Shown here: positions 26,456 through 34,436 of the stretch, in pieces
How the letters are laid out: every line of letters begins with the position of its first letter
How positions within the stretch are numbered: the stretch's first letter is position 1
Assembly (NCBI GenBank): GCA_038210135.1
Contig: JBBQWZ010000018.1
Span: 1 to 64,000, forward strand
Length of the DNA stretch: 64,000 bases
Origin: JBBQWZ01 sp038210135
Lineage (GTDB): Bacteria; Acidobacteriota; Terriglobia; Bryobacterales; Bryobacteraceae
Direction: 5' to 3'
Program-made: the position numbers and the translations under genes
Notes under the pieces: model-generated
Told to the model about the DNA's origin: nothing
The model's database searches: none
What the model saw: the letters and a program-made list of their open reading frames with translations, nothing else

Positions 26456-27970
26456 ATGACAAAGCGGGCCTGCAAACTCAAGAAGCTAGATCGACTCCGA
26501 TCTGGTCAAGCACCGAGGGTCGTAGACCTCTTCTCGGGCTGCGGTGGCCTCTCGCTTGGATTTCAGAGAAACGGCTTTGAGATCGCGGCCTCAGTGGAAC
26601 TTGATCCACTGGCTGCCGCTTCGCACCGTCTGAACTTTCACGGTTCCTTGGACGGTAAGAAACCGGAAGAACTTGCTCGGGATATTACGACGGTTGATCC
26701 GGCTCAATTGATCGCAGAATTCGCTCCGAAATCAAAGGTTGAGGACGTAGTCGATGTGGTCATTGGTGGACCGCCCTGCCAAGCTTTCGCGCGTGTAGGC
26801 CGTGCCAAGCTCCGTGAAGTCTTAGACCACCCGACCGCATTCAAACAAGATCCTCGCGGCAATCTGTACCTCCGCTATGTCGATTACGTACGGCGCCTTC
26901 AGCCGCTCGCGATATTGATGGAGAACGTTCCTGACGTTATCAATTACGGCGGACACAACATCGCCGAGGAAACGTGCGAGGTCTTCGCTGCTATGGGCTA
27001 CGTGTGCCGCTACACGCTTCTGAACACAGCGTACTATGGAGTCCCCCAGTCTCGCGAACGAATGTTTCTCCTGGCCTATGCGGAGGAGCTTGGGGCGGAT
27101 GTCGTATTCCCGGAGCCCACGCACTGGTTCAATCTGCCGCGTGGTTACGAAGGATCGCGTCAGGTCGCGCTTAAGCATGTTCTCAATCGCGGCAACGTGG
27201 CGCAAATGCCATTGCTCGACGACGGATCGATGTTTTACCTAGCTCCGCCATTGCCATCGCCGAAGACCGAGCCGGCCGTGACCGCCCGTGAGGCCGTTGG
27301 CGACCTTCCCCCGATAACACAACATCTCACCGGCGAGCTCAAGCGGGGAGCCCGCCATCTCGATGAATTCATTCCCTACCGACACATTGAGCCGTCTGCC
27401 TTCGTCAAGGATATGCGGAGCTGGAAGGGCTTCGAAAGCGATGGAGGCGTTTACGATCACACGATCCGTTCTCTTTCGGATCGTGACTTTGAAATTTTCC
27501 GGCGTATGAAGCCGGGCGATCAGTACCCCGAGGCACACAAGATCGCACTTCAGATCTTTGAGGAGCGACTTGGTCAACTCGAAGAACGCGGAACATTCCC
27601 AATTAGGGATTCGGCTGAGTGGAAAGAGTTGATGAAACGAACCGTTCCACCGTACGACGCTGCAAAATTTCCGAACAAATGGCGGAAGATGTCCGCTGAT
27701 GAACCGGCTCGAACACTAATGGCTCATTTAGGCAAAGACGGCTACTCACACATCCATTACGACAGCCGTCAAGCCCGAACTATCTCAGTTCGCGAGGCTG
27801 CACGTCTAATGAGCTTTCCGGACGGATTTCGTTTCGTCGGAACAATGAATCCAGCCTTTCGCCAGATCGGAAACGCTGTTCCGCCTCTCATGGCTGCGGC
27901 CATTGCACGCAGAATCATGTTCAGTCTCACGGGAGCCCTATGCAAAGAAGACTCGCTGTTAAGCGCTTGA
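26456..27970 (+). CDS. DNA (cytosine-5) methyltransferase
   Basis: A 504-residue m5C methyltransferase with ordered motifs: I (VVDLFSGCGGLSLGF), IV with catalytic Cys (GGPPCQAF), VI (ENVPD), VIII (QSRERMF), and IX-X (REAARLMSFPDGF, QIGNAVPPLMA). A large target-recognition region of about 200 residues lies between VIII and IX. It modifies host DNA to protect against the adjacent nuclease; the target is unknown. The next gene starts 31 bp before its end, and Vsr follows, so the three are translated as one unit. Confidence 0.95.
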   Translation: MTKRACKLKKLDRLRSGQAPRVVDLFSGCGGLSLGFQRNGFEIAASVELDPLAAASHRLNFHGSLDGKKPEELARDITTVDPAQLIAEFAPKSKVEDVVDVVIGGPPCQAFARVGRAKLREVLDHPTAFKQDPRGNLYLRYVDYVRRLQPLAILMENVPDVINYGGHNIAEETCEVFAAMGYVCRYTLLNTAYYGVPQSRERMFLLAYAEELGADVVFPEPTHWFNLPRGYEGSRQVALKHVLNRGNVAQMPLLDDGSMFYLAPPLPSPKTEPAVTAREAVGDLPPITQHLTGELKRGARHLDEFIPYRHIEPSAFVKDMRSWKGFESDGGVYDHTIRSLSDRDFEIFRRMKPGDQYPEAHKIALQIFEERLGQLEERGTFPIRDSAEWKELMKRTVPPYDAAKFPNKWRKMSADEPARTLMAHLGKDGYSHIHYDSRQARTISVREAARLMSFPDGFRFVGTMNPAFRQIGNAVPPLMAAAIARRIMFSLTGALCKEDSLLSA

Positions 27971-29067
27971 CAGCTTCCGACCTGACCCTTTTCGAATGGC
28001 AGTTCCGAAACCGTAGCGCGGGCAACCAAAAGTCGATCAACCTCAACGCCGACGTTTTCATCAATCAACTATTCCCATCCCTGCCCGAGGCATCAGCCGA
28101 TATGAACGGGCGCATCCCTCTAGACCTCTACATATTCGGGCCAGGTCACGCCGGGGTTCACAATCTTCAACGCAAAATTCTCAAGGGCAGTGCTTACAAG
28201 AACTGGCGACTGAACGGCGAGTACATTCAAAATCCGGAAGACCAACACGACCGATACAACAGTCTTCAGCCAGGGGATTTCGCCATCTTTGATTTTCAAG
28301 GCCGGGTACTTCCAAAGTCGGCAAAGATGGTGCTCGCGGCCCAGAGTGTAGTGGAGGACAGCATTGTTTATGGTTGTCTCACTGCGCTCCTTGGCGGTCG
28401 GAGCATGGTGGCAGTGACGCTCGCCGAGCTTCAAGTTATTGCCGATCAGCTCCATGATGATGAACACCCGTTCCACGAATTGACCCTGGACGCCGAGTTA
28501 GAAGATGCGGCCCTCGGTGGGGTGCGTGGAACGACCACTCTGCGCCGCCGCCAAGCGGGCCGAACACTGACGCGCGACGAACTTCAGCGCGCACGCAAGA
28601 TCGCCGAAGAGATCGGGAGAGACGGTGAGGAGTTTGTTTTGCAGCATCTCATCCGGCTCAAAGCGTCCGCTGCCATCCTAGACTTCACTTGGACGTCAGA
28701 CGCCAACGCGGTTGCTCCCTACGACTTCGTCGTTGTTTGGCCCGATGGAACCGAAGTTTCTATAGACGTCAAGTCAACAAACGGCGAATTTGAACGGCCA
28801 ATCCACATTTCCGGAGCGGAGTTAATGGAAATGACTGGAGAGCGGCGATACGACATCTACCGGGTATTTGAACTTTCGGAATCCTCGGCCATTCTTCGAA
28901 TAGCTGAGGACCTAAGGTTGCTTGCTCAACCGATCCTTGCGAATTTCAAAGGATTACCCGCCGGTGTCCGCGTAGATAGCGTATCGGTGGATACAGGCGC
29001 ACTGACATTCGGTTCTGCCATCAGGCTTACTCCACCAACGCCAGAGGAAGCTGACCTAGATGAATAA
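27940..29067 (+). CDS. DUF3883 (NO VEIN-type) PD-(D/E)XK nuclease, likely restriction enzyme
   Basis: A 375-residue protein. The C-terminal domain shows a nuclease pattern: Glu in IGRDGEEFVLQHL, Asp in APYDFVV and DVKST, as in DUF3883 proteins. The N-terminal 200 residues (LTLFEWQFR, GNQKSINLNADVF) are a distinct domain, plausibly for target recognition. It overlaps the methyltransferase by 31 bp and Vsr by 8 bp, so it is the best candidate for the restriction endonuclease. gggag precedes the ATG. Confidence 0.75.
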   Translation: MQRRLAVKRLTASDLTLFEWQFRNRSAGNQKSINLNADVFINQLFPSLPEASADMNGRIPLDLYIFGPGHAGVHNLQRKILKGSAYKNWRLNGEYIQNPEDQHDRYNSLQPGDFAIFDFQGRVLPKSAKMVLAAQSVVEDSIVYGCLTALLGGRSMVAVTLAELQVIADQLHDDEHPFHELTLDAELEDAALGGVRGTTTLRRRQAGRTLTRDELQRARKIAEEIGRDGEEFVLQHLIRLKASAAILDFTWTSDANAVAPYDFVVVWPDGTEVSIDVKSTNGEFERPIHISGAELMEMTGERRYDIYRVFELSESSAILRIAEDLRLLAQPILANFKGLPAGVRVDSVSVDTGALTFGSAIRLTPPTPEEADLDE

Positions 29068-29494
29068 TGCTGGGAGCACACCGACATCCGCAACCGATGT
29101 GCTGACACCAGAGCGACGCAGCTACTGCATGTCCCGCATAAAGGGGCGCAACACCAAGCCTGAGATTCAGTTGCGCAAGGCCCTCTGGTCCATCGGTGCT
29201 CGCTATCGGATTAGATCGACCCTGACTGGCAGGCCCGATATTGTCTTCGCAGGAGCGCGACTTGTCGTCTTCGTTGATGGTTGCCAATGGCACTCGTGCC
29301 CCAAACACTGGGTCAGACCCAAATCCAACACCGAATTCTGGGATCTGAAATTCGAGAAGAATCGGCATCGAGATACGATCGTCAACGATGCTCTCAAGTC
29401 GCAGGGTTGGACTGTCCTGAGATTCTGGGAGCATGACGTTAAGAACGAGCCCGACCGCATCGCCGCCACGATATGCGATCTTGTTAGACATTGA
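29060..29494 (+). CDS. vsr: Very short patch repair endonuclease Vsr
   Basis: A 144-residue protein with Vsr signatures: MSRIKGRNTKPE at the start of the fold, GRPDIVF (metal-binding Asp), VVFVDGCQWHSCPKHW (catalytic His and zinc-binding Cys), and EFWDLKFEKNRHRD. Vsr nicks T:G mismatches that arise by deamination of methylated cytosine, so it commonly travels with m5C methyltransferases as here. It overlaps the nuclease gene by 8 bp and closes the module just before attR. Confidence 0.95.
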   Translation: MNNAGSTPTSATDVLTPERRSYCMSRIKGRNTKPEIQLRKALWSIGARYRIRSTLTGRPDIVFAGARLVVFVDGCQWHSCPKHWVRPKSNTEFWDLKFEKNRHRDTIVNDALKSQGWTVLRFWEHDVKNEPDRIAATICDLVRH

Positions 29495-29602
29495 CCGCAT
29501 TCCGTGTACCCCATTTGTACTTCGCCCTCCGTTTTTGTCCCTTCTGCCGTTTCTGGCCGCACGAAGAATCTGCAACTTACAGATTCCAGGAAGGGGCTCA
29601 AA

Positions 29603-29631
29603 GTTCAAGTCCCCTCCTCCGCACCATATTT
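29603..29631 (+). repeat. attR: 29-bp direct repeat, tRNA 3'-end remnant
   Basis: Exact copy of 21014-21042, carrying half of the tRNA-Leu T arm, the acceptor 3' strand and CCA. It lacks the 5' part, so it is not a tRNA gene. Confidence 0.95.
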
Positions 29632-29640
29632 GTACGCTCT

Positions 29641-29673
29641 AAAGCCGTTTCGGCATCCCGGAACGGCTTTTTC
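29641..29673 (+). terminator. Intrinsic terminator just outside attR
   Basis: aaagccgtttcgg / ccggaacggcttt forms a 13-bp stem with one mismatch, followed by a T run. Before insertion of the island it would have stood directly behind tRNA-Leu, so it is probably the ancestral tRNA terminator. Confidence 0.8.
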
Positions 29674-29892
29674 ATGCGCACTCGAAAAGACCGCGGCAAC
29701 TCTGCCGATGTTCTTTGGATCATCCACGCGAGCGAGGATCAGGTCACCCTCCATACCGGGGATCACATTGGTCGGCTCGAACGACGGACGCTGCGAATTC
29801 TCTACATCGATTCAACGTACAATTTCTAAAACGCTGCTATCCTGAAACCTAACAATGTTACGATTCTCCGCAGGCAGAATCGAACAAAATGG

Positions 29893-31137
29893 ATGCTGCA
29901 TTTTTCCGAACTCAATCTTTGCTCCGCGTTGCGGAACAACCTCGCTAAGAACGAATTTGTCACGCCCACGCCCGTTCAGGCGCAGGCCATTCCGCCACTC
30001 ATGGAAGGCCGCGACGTCGTGGCGACCGCGCAGACTGGCACTGGCAAGACGCTGGCGTTTTCGATTCCGCTGATTGAAGCTCTTGCCGCCGTTCCCCGTA
30101 CCAAAAAAATAAAGGTCCTGATCCTCAGCCCCACACGCGAACTTGCCATTCAGATCGATGCGGCCTTCCGGCAACTCGCCCACGGCATGCGCATCCGCAC
30201 CGCCGTCGTGGTGGGCGGCATGAGCGAGACCAATCAGTTGCGTGATATCCAGGCCGGGGCCGAAGTGGTGATCGCGACGCCGGGCCGTCTGTGCGACTAT
30301 CTGGACCGGCGGCTGATCGATCTTTCGAGCTCAGCCACCGTGGTTCTCGACGAGGCCGATCGGATGCTCGATATGGGCTTCCTGCCCGCTCTGCGCATCA
30401 TCCTCGATAAGCTTCCCGCGAAACGCCACACCATGCTTTTCTCAGCGACGATGGAGCAATCCGTGGCCGGCCTGGTCGCAAGTTACGTACACAATCCGGT
30501 GCGCATCGCGGTCGAAGCATGCGAGGAAACCACCGGCCGGATCGATTTCTTCTGCTACGAAGTCGCCCAGGGCTCCAAGTTTGATCTCCTCGAATATCTG
30601 CTGAAGAACGAGAAAGGTTCCTTCCTCGTCTTCGTGGCCAGAAAAGAGGGCGCCGACAGGCTCACGAAATTTCTCGAGCGCGGGGAACACAAGGTGATCG
30701 CGATCCACGGCGACCGCTCCCAGAGCCAGCGAAACGAAGCGCTGCAGGGCTTCAAAGATGGGGTTTACCGTGTACTGGTCGCCACCGACGTAGCCGCGCG
30801 CGGGATCCATGTGGATGACATCGCGCATGTCGTGAACTACGATTTACCGCAGGAAGCGGAAAACTTCATTCATCGCGTTGGACGCACGGGCCGCGCCGGC
30901 GCGCGTGGCGCCTCCTGGACCTTTGTGACTTCGGTCGAACGCTCGGAGGTGCGCAACTATGAGCGCGCACTGGGGATTCAGGTGCTGTTTCGCGACCTGC
31001 CGCCGCTGCCGCGGGCCATCGGGCTGGTGAAAGATGTCGAAGCGTTTCTGGCCTCGATGGGTACCAACCAGCCGCCGGTCGCGGAGCCGACGCCGACCAT
31101 CACGAGAAGTTTCTCGGGCCGCCGCCGGCGTCGCTGA
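29893..31137 (+). CDS. DEAD-box RNA helicase
   Basis: A 414-residue helicase with Q motif (TPTPVQAQAIP), motif I ATAQTGTGKT, Ia PTREL, motif II DEAD (VLDEADRML), III SAT, IV-VI (VLVATDVAARGI, HRVGRTGRAG) and a short basic tail (SGRRRRR). It is RhlE-like in size and likely unwinds structured RNA in ribosome assembly or decay. An overlapping ATG four bases upstream in another frame is not used. No operon partner. Confidence 0.93.
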   Translation: MLHFSELNLCSALRNNLAKNEFVTPTPVQAQAIPPLMEGRDVVATAQTGTGKTLAFSIPLIEALAAVPRTKKIKVLILSPTRELAIQIDAAFRQLAHGMRIRTAVVVGGMSETNQLRDIQAGAEVVIATPGRLCDYLDRRLIDLSSSATVVLDEADRMLDMGFLPALRIILDKLPAKRHTMLFSATMEQSVAGLVASYVHNPVRIAVEACEETTGRIDFFCYEVAQGSKFDLLEYLLKNEKGSFLVFVARKEGADRLTKFLERGEHKVIAIHGDRSQSQRNEALQGFKDGVYRVLVATDVAARGIHVDDIAHVVNYDLPQEAENFIHRVGRTGRAGARGASWTFVTSVERSEVRNYERALGIQVLFRDLPPLPRAIGLVKDVEAFLASMGTNQPPVAEPTPTITRSFSGRRRRR

Positions 31138-31209
31138 ATTTGTTGTCGGGAAGTCCGGCTCAGGGAACTGGGCTGCTCGATGAACGGCATACTATTTGGT
31201 GCCTAGCCC

Positions 31210-32292
31210 CTACGAAGCGCGCTCGAAAAGATAGTGGGAAACAATCCACTCCTTGCCTTCGCCGTATCCCCATAGTTCGGCGCACGCCAGAAAAAATAGC
31301 CGCCAGCGAACGAACCATTTCACCGCTTGCTCCGTCCCATAAATTCCGCCGAACAGCTTCAGGATTTCGGCGCGCCGCTGATCCATATTCACCAGCCATG
31401 CTTCCGCGGTTTTCTGATAATGGCGTCCATCGACTCCCCAATGCTCGCGGATCCGCACGTCGTCCTGGAAATACAGCAGCAGATCGTCGCTGGGCATCTG
31501 GCCGCCCGTGAAGAAATGCTGCGCCATCCAATCGCTCGCATCGCGGACCTCGAACGGATACGCAAATCGCTGGTGCGTGAAGATGTGGACGAACAACCGG
31601 CCATCCGGCTTCATCCACGTCGAAACCTTCTTCAGCAGCCGCTGGTAATTGCGCACGTGCTCCATCATTTCGACGGACACGATCCGGTCAAACTGCCGTC
31701 CGGCTTCGAAGTCGTTAATGTCTGAAGTCACGATGCGCAGGTTCGACAGCCCGCGAGCCACGGCCTGGCCCTCGATATATTCCCGTTGCGAATTCGAATT
31801 GGAAACGCCCAGGATGGAACTCTTTGGAAACCGCTCCGCCGCATACAACGAAAACGCTCCCCAACCGCATCCGAGGTCGAGAATCGAATGCCCATCTTCG
31901 ATCTGTGCGCGCTGCGCCGTGAGGTTGAGCATCCGCCGTTCCGCGGAATCGAGTGTGTCGCCGTCCTTCCAGTAACAGCAACTGTACTTGCGATGCTTCC
32001 CCAGAACCCCCGCGAAAAACTCCGCCGGAACTTCATAGTGCTGCTGATTCGCCGCCGGCGTATGCACCGCGATCGGACTCGCCTTCAACTGCTCCACCCA
32101 TTGCATCAGGTGCGCCTGCTGCCGCTCCAGATCGCCTTGATCTTCCTCCTGGATGCGCTGCTGAATTAAACGGCGAATGCCGGCACGCAGAATCCAATCC
32201 GGAATCAGATCGCGCTCGACCAGTGATTCATGCCAGGCGCCCTGGATTTCCTGCGGGCGGTCGGCGGCGGACAAGCTGGAGGCTGGCTGCAT
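31210..32292 (-). CDS. CFA-synthase-family methyltransferase
   Basis: A 360-residue class I SAM methyltransferase of the cyclopropane-fatty-acid synthase family: QQHYEVPAEFF, ILDLGCGWGAFSLYAAERF, GVSNSNSQREYI and SVEMMEHVRNY. The long N-terminal lipid-binding domain of typical CFA synthases is missing, which sets it apart from the second enzyme at 37311. It presumably methylates unsaturated fatty acyl chains. Its ATG directly follows the DUF1295 stop (TAA-ATG, no gap); it is last in the unit headed by the CarH-like regulator. Confidence 0.85.
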   Translation of the reverse strand: MQPASSLSAADRPQEIQGAWHESLVERDLIPDWILRAGIRRLIQQRIQEEDQGDLERQQAHLMQWVEQLKASPIAVHTPAANQQHYEVPAEFFAGVLGKHRKYSCCYWKDGDTLDSAERRMLNLTAQRAQIEDGHSILDLGCGWGAFSLYAAERFPKSSILGVSNSNSQREYIEGQAVARGLSNLRIVTSDINDFEAGRQFDRIVSVEMMEHVRNYQRLLKKVSTWMKPDGRLFVHIFTHQRFAYPFEVRDASDWMAQHFFTGGQMPSDDLLLYFQDDVRIREHWGVDGRHYQKTAEAWLVNMDQRRAEILKLFGGIYGTEQAVKWFVRWRLFFLACAELWGYGEGKEWIVSHYLFERAS

Positions 32293-33099
32293 TTAAATAC
32301 TCTTTTCTTGCAAATCTTCTTTAGGAAACCAAGGCACAAACGCGCTGGTAGTGCGCTGATACCGCCGGTATTCGTCACCCCGCGAGCGGACCGCCTGCGC
32401 TTCCGTCGCCGGGATGCCCGTCACCCGCAGAACGAAATACAGCATCAGCACCGGCGTGTACAAACCCCACCATCCGTCCGGTGAACCCAGCGCGAATAAC
32501 GCGAACGCGATCCAGATCAGCCACTCGAAAAAGTAATTCGGGTGGCGCGAGTAATGCCACAATCCAACCTGGCAGGTGCGGCCCTTGTTCGCCCGATTCG
32601 CTTTGAATCGGTTCAACTGCGCATCCGCAATCGACTCGCCGGTGATCGCGATCAGCCAAATCCCCACCGCCATCCATTCGACATTCGAAATCACAGGCGC
32701 CGCATTTCGCGAAGCCAGCAGAAACGGCACGGAAAGCACTACGCACAACAGCGCCTGCGCTTCATAGAACAGCAAAAACTTGAACGCGATATTGGTTTTC
32801 CACTTGCGCCGCAGTTCCTGGTAACGGCCTTCTTCCGGATGCCCGATGATGCGGTCCGCCAAAAGATAAATCGCCAGGCGTAGCCCCCAAATTCCGGTCA
32901 TGCCGGCGAGTAGCGCCGCGCGAAGCCAATAGCCGCCGCCGAGCCACGCATACAGCACGCCGAGTAATCCGACGCCGCCCGCCCAGCCCGCATCGACGAT
33001 CGCCGCGTTGCCGGTCCGTAGGTGGATCAGCCACAAAACCAACATCAGGCCGAACACGCTCGCCGCGCCAACCATACCTAGATAGAGAAAATCGCTCAT
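32293..33099 (-). CDS. DUF1295 membrane protein (steroid 5-alpha-reductase-like)
   Basis: A 268-residue multi-pass membrane protein of the DUF1295 family, marked by GHPEEGRYQELRRKW near the middle and LWHYSRHPNYFFEWLIW near residue 185; the latter resembles the NADPH-binding part of steroid 5-alpha-reductases and isoprenylcysteine methyltransferases. It may reduce or modify a lipid in the membrane. It overlaps DUF1475 upstream by 4 nt and abuts the methyltransferase downstream. Confidence 0.85.
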   Translation of the reverse strand: MSDFLYLGMVGAASVFGLMLVLWLIHLRTGNAAIVDAGWAGGVGLLGVLYAWLGGGYWLRAALLAGMTGIWGLRLAIYLLADRIIGHPEEGRYQELRRKWKTNIAFKFLLFYEAQALLCVVLSVPFLLASRNAAPVISNVEWMAVGIWLIAITGESIADAQLNRFKANRANKGRTCQVGLWHYSRHPNYFFEWLIWIAFALFALGSPDGWWGLYTPVLMLYFVLRVTGIPATEAQAVRSRGDEYRRYQRTTSAFVPWFPKEDLQEKSI

Positions 33100-33422
33100 C
33101 GGCGTAGAATCGCCTCAGCCGGTTCTTCGGGATTCAATCGGAACAACTGGATCAGAACGTACCCCGACATCGCGATGTTGCCGAGCGCGAGAATCAGTAC
33201 CAGCCACAAAATCCGCATCCCCCACGTTGGTTCCTTGTAAGCCACCCACACCCAAAATGTGAGGAAGCCGAAGTACGCGTCGTAGAGCGTCGCCACCGCC
33301 CACGGATTTCCTGAAAACGAATGCAGCGCGTCCCACAGCGGGACCGCCAGGCTGGCACGCGTCGTCACTACGATCATCGCGAGCAAGATCGCGCCAAACA
33401 AAATCTTGAGCACCGTTTTCAT
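33096..33422 (-). CDS. DUF1475 small membrane protein
   Basis: A 108-residue protein with three hydrophobic segments, matching what I recall of DUF1475 (LFGAILLAMIVVTT near the start, NPWAVATLYDAYFGFLTFWVWVAYKE, and a third helix with LGNIAMSGYVLIQLF). ggagg lies eight bases before the ATG at 33422, which overrides an in-frame start 24 nt earlier. It begins 2 bp after the CarH-like gene and overlaps DUF1295 by 4 nt (ATGA). Role unknown. Confidence 0.75.
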   Translation of the reverse strand: MKTVLKILFGAILLAMIVVTTRASLAVPLWDALHSFSGNPWAVATLYDAYFGFLTFWVWVAYKEPTWGMRILWLVLILALGNIAMSGYVLIQLFRLNPEEPAEAILRR

Positions 33423-33424
33423 AA

Positions 33425-34342
33425 TCAATTCCTCCAGCGGCTGCACTCGGCTTCGAGTGACGAAAGATCGTTCAGCAGCACGATTTTCCTGCCCAGATTC
33501 GAGAGATCAACCTGCGCCCGTCCCGCCCCGCCGATCCACAGTTCGGCATCCTCCGGCATGGAATCGGCAAGCAGCTTCACGTCCCGCGCCGTCGTGTCGC
33601 TCACCAGCGTGATCCCCAACAGCACCACGCCCGCCGACACGCGCCGCGCGGTTGCCGCAATTTCGGCCACAGGCAGGTCCGCACCCAGATACACCGGCTC
33701 GATACCAGCCATCGAGGCCAACATCGCCGCCGCGAGAATTCCAAATTCGTGCGATTCGCCGGAGGGCGTTGCCAGGATCATCTTCAATGCCGGATTCGAC
33801 GGGCGGTAAAGGCGCACCATGTTTCCAAGAAGATTACGGAGCATTTGCGAAACCAGATGTTCCTGCGCGATCACCATCGTTCCGTTATGCCACCGGATTC
33901 CGACTTCGCGTATCAGCGGCAGCGTCACCTTATAGACCAAGTCTCGCGGAGCCAGTACCGCGGCTAGCCGTCCGAGCTCGTCGGCGGCAAGCGACGCGTC
34001 GAATCTCTCCACCGCCGCCAATACCGGCGCCAGCATCTCCAGCGCAGGAAGCGGATCTGCTTCCACCGCCGAAGCGCCGGAGACTGACGAAGGCGCGGGG
34101 ACGCTTTCGAGCAACTTCTTCAGCTCCTCGTCCGCGAGCGAAGCGATTCCGCCGATCGCGTGACCCCTTTGCACCAACTGACTCAGCAGCAGCAGCCGCT
34201 CGATCTGCTCGGGACCATACTGGCGCCCCCGATCCGTCCGCTCCGGCACCACCGCCTGGTAGCGCCGCTCCCATGCCCGGAGCGTATCTAAACTAAGCCC
34301 CGTTATTTTTGCCACCGCGCGAATCGGATAACGAGTCTGCAT
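33425..34342 (-). CDS. CarH/LitR-type B12-binding MerR regulator
   Basis: Residues 1-75 are a MerR-type winged helix (YPIRAVAKITGLSLDTLRAW, then ERRYQAVVPERT). Residues about 95-180 form the helical bundle that caps cobalamin, with the exact Wx9EH motif (Trp151, Glu161-His162). A Rossmann B12 domain follows with E-S-H-E-F-G (His198), matching the (D/E)xHxxG lower-ligand motif. CarH proteins bind adenosylcobalamin, repress in the dark and release DNA in light. It is divergent from the desaturase and heads the minus-strand lipid unit. The predicted mRNA leader is only about 2 nt. Confidence 0.9.
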   Translation of the reverse strand: MQTRYPIRAVAKITGLSLDTLRAWERRYQAVVPERTDRGRQYGPEQIERLLLLSQLVQRGHAIGGIASLADEELKKLLESVPAPSSVSGASAVEADPLPALEMLAPVLAAVERFDASLAADELGRLAAVLAPRDLVYKVTLPLIREVGIRWHNGTMVIAQEHLVSQMLRNLLGNMVRLYRPSNPALKMILATPSGESHEFGILAAAMLASMAGIEPVYLGADLPVAEIAATARRVSAGVVLLGITLVSDTTARDVKLLADSMPEDAELWIGGAGRAQVDLSNLGRKIVLLNDLSSLEAECSRWRN

Positions 34343-34350
34343 CCGTAGTG

Positions 34351-34380
34351 AATATAACGGCTAATAGGTCGTTTGTCAAG
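34351..34380 (-). promoter_or_regulatory. Promoter of the CarH-like unit
   Basis: Minus-strand TTGACA (34380-34375) and TATATT (34356-34351) are 18 bases apart at most (17 to 18 nt spacer), a near-consensus sigma-70 promoter. The expected transcription start, 34344, is 2 nt before the ATG. The -35 lies inside the left arm of the inverted repeat. Confidence 0.75.
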
Positions 34381-34410
34381 CCTATGTCATGGACAAAAGC
34401 TTGACAAACG
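34370..34410. promoter_or_regulatory. Divergent operator: perfect 12-bp inverted repeat
   Basis: cgtttgtcaagc (34370-34381) and gcttgacaaacg (34399-34410) are exact reverse complements separated by 17 bp. Each arm contains the -35 hexamer TTGACA of one of the two divergent promoters. This is the obvious binding site for the CarH-like regulator and would let one complex shut both transcripts. Confidence 0.8.
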
Positions 34411-34430
34411 GTATCGACCAGCCCTAGAAT
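34401..34430 (+). promoter_or_regulatory. Promoter of the desaturase unit
   Basis: TTGACA (34401-34406), 18-nt spacer, TAGAAT (34425-34430). The expected transcription start is base 34437, which is exactly the first base of the GTG start codon, so the mRNA would be leaderless. Confidence 0.75.
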
Positions 34431-34436
34431 GCGGAG

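Larger units (their letters stand above)
21014..29602. mobile_element. Integrated genomic island in tRNA-Leu(GAG)
   Basis: A 29-bp direct repeat (21014-21042 and 29603-29631) covers the tRNA T arm and 3' end plus catattt. The tyrosine integrase lies immediately inside the left repeat, the classical layout of a tRNA-integrated element. Cargo: excisionase-like, Rep-like, HTH and serine recombinase proteins on the left, and a methyltransferase / nuclease / Vsr module with XRE regulator on the right. Inside genes look less GC-rich than flanking ones. No capsid, tail or conjugation genes are seen. Confidence 0.9.
29495..29892. other. Island edge and spacer before the helicase gene
   Basis: This stretch holds the right att repeat and a terminator (separate entries). 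Between 29674 and 29829 a 51-codon plus-strand frame (beginning MRTRKDRGNSADVLW) is open and looks protein-like, but its ATG lies in the T run of the terminator with no binding site, so I do not call it. Confidence 0.4.

Noticed and set aside
29603..29637. A second tRNA-Leu gene
   Set aside because: Only the 3' third (half T arm, acceptor strand, CCA) is present; it is the attR duplication.
29674..29829. A 51-residue small protein
   Set aside because: The frame looks fairly protein-like but its ATG is in a terminator T run with no ribosome binding site.
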